Origin: Candidatus Poribacteria bacterium | GTDB lineage: Bacteria; Poribacteria; WGA-4E; WGA-3G | Direction of reading: 5' to 3' | Length of the DNA: 34,557 nt | Assembly: GCA_022820835.1 (NCBI GenBank) | Contig: JAJEET010000160.1 | Span: forward strand, 1-34,557 | Part shown: in pieces, positions 31,075-34,557 of the stretch | Layout: every line of letters starts with the position of its first letter | Position numbering within the stretch: position 1 is the stretch's first letter | Translations under genes and position numbers: made by a program | The notes under the pieces: model-generated | What the model saw: the letters and a program-made list of their open reading frames with translations, nothing else | Told to the model about the DNA's origin: nothing | Databases searched by the model: none

Positions 31075-34000
31075 ATGGCAAATAGCGAAAACACCATTAC
31101 CAGCGCGTTTGTAAACGTTCTACGTCCCATGCGCGATGCATGGCGCATCAACGAACAAATTACCAGACCGTTCCTCAACGCCACACAAAAACCCGATGTG
31201 ATCGTCACTGAAAAAGGACGAAACCCGGTTGTTATTGAGGTAAAGATGGATGGTGACACACCGAACTTTACCGGTAAGCTTCAGGCAGAGGCGCACTTCG
31301 GAATGCTCCTTGATCCGAGCGTTTTTACCGGTCTCACCTATAATATCATTGAGAATGTTCTACGCGTCCGTATGCCTGTCCGATTTAGGACGATGCCACA
31401 AGACCAAATTGAACCAGAGATGCGGAGTGCCGAAGACATCGCCTACATACTTCTCAATAAACCCGAATCAGAAAGTGAAGCGGTGCCCGATCCCGTTCTA
31501 TTCATCAACGAGCCGGAACCTAACACCGAGATAGAACCAGAGTCTTTCCCGCAAAGCGGTTGGTTAAGTGGCAGTGTCGCCGACATCGCAACTGCTATTC
31601 GCGTCAGGGCAACCCCCATTTCTAAAATAGATGCTGCCGCCGATTTATTAGAAAAACGGATAGAAACTGCCGCGCAGCAGCTTGAGGCAGCAATTCAAGA
31701 ACGTCCCAGCATCGGCGCAGAAATCGAGGCGATTCTGTTCCAAAAGGCTGGCGAGCAGACCTCACGCATGGCGATGCTCATCGTTACCAATGCGTTTGTG
31801 TTTCAGAGTGTCCTCGCGGGTAAACCTGAGATGGAAAGGGTGATGTCCCTCAAACGGATGTTGTCTGACAATGCAAAACGGCTCCGCTACGCGCAGGTCG
31901 TCGCCGGTTGGAATATCATTCTCAAGGTTAACTACCGCCCAATCTTTCATGTTGCCAAACGGATCGTAGAGGCAATCGCAACCGACGATGCACTCGTTGA
32001 TGTGATACTCACAACCCTCTGCGATACGGCGAAGGAGTTAGTCGATCAAAGACTCACACAGGTACATGAACTCGCTGGCACCGTTTTCCAACGGCTTATC
32101 GTTGACCGGAAATATGTCAAGGCGAACTACACGCGTCTTGAATCCGTTGCCTTGCTGTCAGCGTTAGTCCTTCCCAAAACGCAGGAGAATGTGAGCGAAT
32201 TGAAAGTAGCAGATTTCGCATGCGGAACAGGTTCACTGCTCAACGGTGCCTATCAACGTATTCTTGAACTGCACGAACACGCCGGCGGTAAAGGCAGCCG
32301 TATCCATACACGAATGATAGAAGAAAATCTTGTCGGGTGCGACGTTATGCCAAACGCCAGCCATCTTACGGCTTCCCTCTTGACAAGCATCTACCCAGAC
32401 CTGAAAATCGGCAATACCCGAATCCATACAATGCCCTACGGTAGACAGCAAGATGGAAGTTACGCACTTGGGGCACTTGATCTGTTTGATGTTCCGCAAG
32501 GCACGCTTCCACTCCCGCTGATGAGTACAGCAGTTCAACAGGTCGGCGGCGCAGACGACACGACAGTAATGACGCAACAGGAGTTCCGGCACGACGAATT
32601 TGATATCGTCGTCCTAAATCCGCCGTTTACGAGACCTGATTCCGATGCAAGCAGCGGTACCCCGAAAGCCGTATTCAAAGGAAGTGGCAGAGACAAAGAG
32701 GAAGAACAGATGATGCGGCGCGCCCGCAGACAAAAAGATTGGCGAGTCGGTGATGGTAACGCTGGTCTCGCTTCCGATTTTGTTGACCTTGCAGACAAAA
32801 TGCTAAAGGAAAATGGGAAAAGTAAAATGGGGGTTATTTTGCCTACCACCTGTCTCGCGGGATCCGACTGGCAAAAAGTCCGGAATATGTGGGCAACTGA
32901 ATATCACGATGTGGTTGTAATTACCATCGCAGATGCCAAGGGGGACAGCTGCGCCTTTTCTGCAGATACAAGTATGACGGAGTGCATGGTAGTCGCAACT
33001 AAAGGGAAGAAACCCAATAGCACCGGTAGAGGAACGTTTGTATCCCTGGACCATCGTCCCCCGAGTGTCTTAGAAGCACTTGAGGTAGCGAATAGCGTTC
33101 ATCGGCTTGGCAACGCGAGACAATTAGAAGACGAACCAAGCGGAGGCAATCCGCTCAAAGTCGGAGATGATTCCTTTGGACACGCACTCAACTGCCCGCT
33201 ACAGATAGACAGCGCGTGGGAAGCGGTTCGGATAAAGGAGATGGCGTTGATCCAATCCGCGTACCGTTTAGCAAAGGGTGAAATGTGGTTGCCAACACAG
33301 GCAACGCCTTTGGAAATTCCCATCTGCTTGGTCAATGATATTGCGTTGGTGAGTGCTAGCCATAGAGATATTTTTGAGAAAGGGGAACGCGGCGCGTTTG
33401 ACATAGAAAAAGGTTATACCGATACCGATCTCTATCTCGGTTTGTGGAGCGTTAACGCCCCTACACAACGGGCAATGGTTGTCGAACCTGATTGTCATCT
33501 CATCCCGCGTCCTAATCGTCACGAAAAAGCACAGATGATACTTACACGTAGTGGGCGTGTACATTCTAACTTGATGCTAAGGTTTAATGCTAATTCTCTC
33601 AGTGTTCTCTTTACTGAAGAATCTGTTCTTGGAATAAGTTCACTGCCCAGCCTCGTGTTTAAAAAGCCGATTTACGATTACGTTTGGACCTTGTGGTGTA
33701 ATTCAACTTTAGGGCTTCTGTTACACTGGGCACATAGTGGAAAACAACAACCCGGTAGGGGGCAAAGTTCAAGAACCGCCTTACTCCAAATGCCGACACT
33801 GGATGTACGCTGTCTGTCAGATGAGGCACTGGCAAACGCTGAACGTATTTTTCACGCCTTGAAACACAAGAAACATAAACGCATGTTACCCTTCAATGAG
33901 ATAGATCGCGATCCGGTGCGTCACGAACTCGATCGCCTTTTGCTGAGCGAAGTACTGGACATCACATCTGAAGATGCCCATAATGCAGTCCATCGCCTCC

Positions 34001-34089
34001 GTGAATTGTTATCTGCCGAACCGAGTATCCACGGCGGAAAGAAATCCCGATGCGATCTTGAAAAGGAATGGGAAAAACTAAATCGTTGA
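31075..34089 (+). CDS. Type IIG-like restriction-modification enzyme
   Basis: This is a 1004-residue single-chain candidate. The N-terminus has a PD-(D/E)XK nuclease pattern (D41-V-I-V, then E55-V-K57 in VVIEVKMD). A helical linker (about 160-370) follows. The methyltransferase part has motif I VADFACGTGSLL (378-389) and the N6-adenine motif NPPF (515-518) in DIVVLNPPFTRP. The last ~300 residues would carry target recognition. This order (nuclease, linker, methyltransferase, recognition) is that of type IIG/IIL enzymes. The ribosome site is poor, so the start is uncertain. No separate specificity gene is visible. Cutting activity is not provable from sequence. Confidence 0.85.
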   Translation: MANSENTITSAFVNVLRPMRDAWRINEQITRPFLNATQKPDVIVTEKGRNPVVIEVKMDGDTPNFTGKLQAEAHFGMLLDPSVFTGLTYNIIENVLRVRMPVRFRTMPQDQIEPEMRSAEDIAYILLNKPESESEAVPDPVLFINEPEPNTEIEPESFPQSGWLSGSVADIATAIRVRATPISKIDAAADLLEKRIETAAQQLEAAIQERPSIGAEIEAILFQKAGEQTSRMAMLIVTNAFVFQSVLAGKPEMERVMSLKRMLSDNAKRLRYAQVVAGWNIILKVNYRPIFHVAKRIVEAIATDDALVDVILTTLCDTAKELVDQRLTQVHELAGTVFQRLIVDRKYVKANYTRLESVALLSALVLPKTQENVSELKVADFACGTGSLLNGAYQRILELHEHAGGKGSRIHTRMIEENLVGCDVMPNASHLTASLLTSIYPDLKIGNTRIHTMPYGRQQDGSYALGALDLFDVPQGTLPLPLMSTAVQQVGGADDTTVMTQQEFRHDEFDIVVLNPPFTRPDSDASSGTPKAVFKGSGRDKEEEQMMRRARRQKDWRVGDGNAGLASDFVDLADKMLKENGKSKMGVILPTTCLAGSDWQKVRNMWATEYHDVVVITIADAKGDSCAFSADTSMTECMVVATKGKKPNSTGRGTFVSLDHRPPSVLEALEVANSVHRLGNARQLEDEPSGGNPLKVGDDSFGHALNCPLQIDSAWEAVRIKEMALIQSAYRLAKGEMWLPTQATPLEIPICLVNDIALVSASHRDIFEKGERGAFDIEKGYTDTDLYLGLWSVNAPTQRAMVVEPDCHLIPRPNRHEKAQMILTRSGRVHSNLMLRFNANSLSVLFTEESVLGISSLPSLVFKKPIYDYVWTLWCNSTLGLLLHWAHSGKQQPGRGQSSRTALLQMPTLDVRCLSDEALANAERIFHALKHKKHKRMLPFNEIDRDPVRHELDRLLLSEVLDITSEDAHNAVHRLRELLSAEPSIHGGKKSRCDLEKEWEKLNR

Positions 34090-34113
34090 GAACTTCTCAT
34101 AAATAGTTTAGAC

Positions 34114-34142
34114 TTGACAAAGGGAATAAAAAATGGAATAAT
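34114..34142 (+). promoter_or_regulatory. Sigma-70-type promoter for the last gene
   Basis: TTGACA (34114-34119), a 17-base spacer and AATAAT (34137-34142, five of six) lie 66 bases before the ATG at 34208. The spacing is ideal. Confidence 0.6.
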
Positions 34143-34207
34143 GTTCCTAAAGTTTGGACAATTTGTGTCGCGCTGCATTTTCAAAACTATATCCGGCGGA
34201 GGTAATC

Positions 34208-34557
34208 ATGAAAACTATTTTTGAGGAGAAATTTGAAGAAGTTTTGAAAGAAGAAGCAAAAGGTTTTGATATAGATTGGCAATTAGTAGACATCGAATCC
34301 ATACACTATCATTCTACACTCATGACTGACCTACCTATGAATCTCGACAAATATACCGTTAGAATGAGAGTGGTAGAAGATGAAATTCCTGATATGGATA
34401 TAGATGACTGGTTCATATCTCATAAGTTCATCTACGGCATGATGTCAAAAAGTATTAGAACTGACTCGGAAGATACAGATATAATGACTTTTGATATCGG
34501 AACCATTGAATCTATAGCCTTGAAAACTCGTAAGGCATTCAGAGATTTTCATAGGCA
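34208..34557 (+). CDS. Hypothetical acidic protein (partial at window edge)
   Basis: From ATG 34208 the frame stays open to the last base, 116 complete codons. GGAGG lies six bases upstream and a good promoter further on, so it is probably real. The start is MKTIFEEKFEEVLKEEAKGF, followed by IDWQLVDIESIHYHSTLMTD. The protein is acidic (EDEIPDMDIDDW), and the gene is clearly richer in A and T than the restriction gene before it. It is not recognised. Its position after a restriction-modification gene suggests accessory DNA. Confidence 0.65.
   Translation, partial: MKTIFEEKFEEVLKEEAKGFDIDWQLVDIESIHYHSTLMTDLPMNLDKYTVRMRVVEDEIPDMDIDDWFISHKFIYGMMSKSIRTDSEDTDIMTFDIGTIESIALKTRKAFRDFHR

Overview
The window looks like a chromosomal segment of an uncultured bacterium of the Candidatus Poribacteria type or a close relative. 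This placement is an inference from gene content: phytanoyl-CoA dioxygenase-like oxygenases, DUF3179, PmoA-family (DUF6807), xylose-isomerase-like and Gfo/Idh/MocA proteins occur together, and short dispersed palindromes fill the intergenic gaps. No rRNA, tRNA or CRISPR array was seen. TGA ends several ordinary genes here, so the standard code applies.

Layout. 1-6244: downstream half of an F-type ATP synthase operon (end of atpF, then atpH, atpA, atpG, a DUF1992 gene, atpD, atpC). Several gaps between its genes carry repeat debris. 6294-8150: an AAA ATPase with a PD-(D/E)XK nuclease domain, facing a small orphan antitoxin-like gene. 8284-13482: five leftward catabolic genes (two PhyH-like oxygenases, an aldo/keto reductase, a TIM-barrel-like protein, an M42 aminopeptidase). 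13485-13550: two divergent promoters folded around a perfect palindrome. 13713-14942: three unknown rightward genes, two of them membrane proteins. 15075-15428: remnant of an IS1595/ISXO2-type transposase. 15471-16511: a DUF3179 gene interrupted by one in-frame TGA. 16607-19477: an SDR, an HpcH/HpaI aldolase-like gene behind a consensus promoter, a MITE-like element and an ORFan. 19787-25548: a Gfo/Idh/MocA oxidoreductase and a three-subunit molybdenum hydroxylase in the order FAD, 2Fe-2S, [zinc-ribbon protein], Mo subunit. 25647-34557: HicAB, an alpha/beta hydrolase, two tiny membrane genes (one frameshifted), an N6-adenine methyltransferase, a sugar isomerase-like protein, a nucleotidyltransferase-HEPN fusion, a PmoA-family protein, a single-chain restriction-modification enzyme and a partial gene at the edge.

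The most interesting observation is the DUF3179 gene. Its only interruption is a TGA at residue 99, exactly where the family has the first cysteine of a CPLC motif, giving U-P-L-C. Twenty nucleotides after the TGA begins the loop of a perfect 7-bp hairpin with a G in the second loop position, which fits the bacterial SECIS consensus. This suggests a selenocysteine-containing member of DUF3179. A plain TGC-to-TGA nonsense mutation remains the main alternative.

The right third mixes sugar and organic-acid metabolism with defence and addiction functions (HicAB, NTase-HEPN, orphan methyltransferase, type IIG-like enzyme), as in accessory genome regions.
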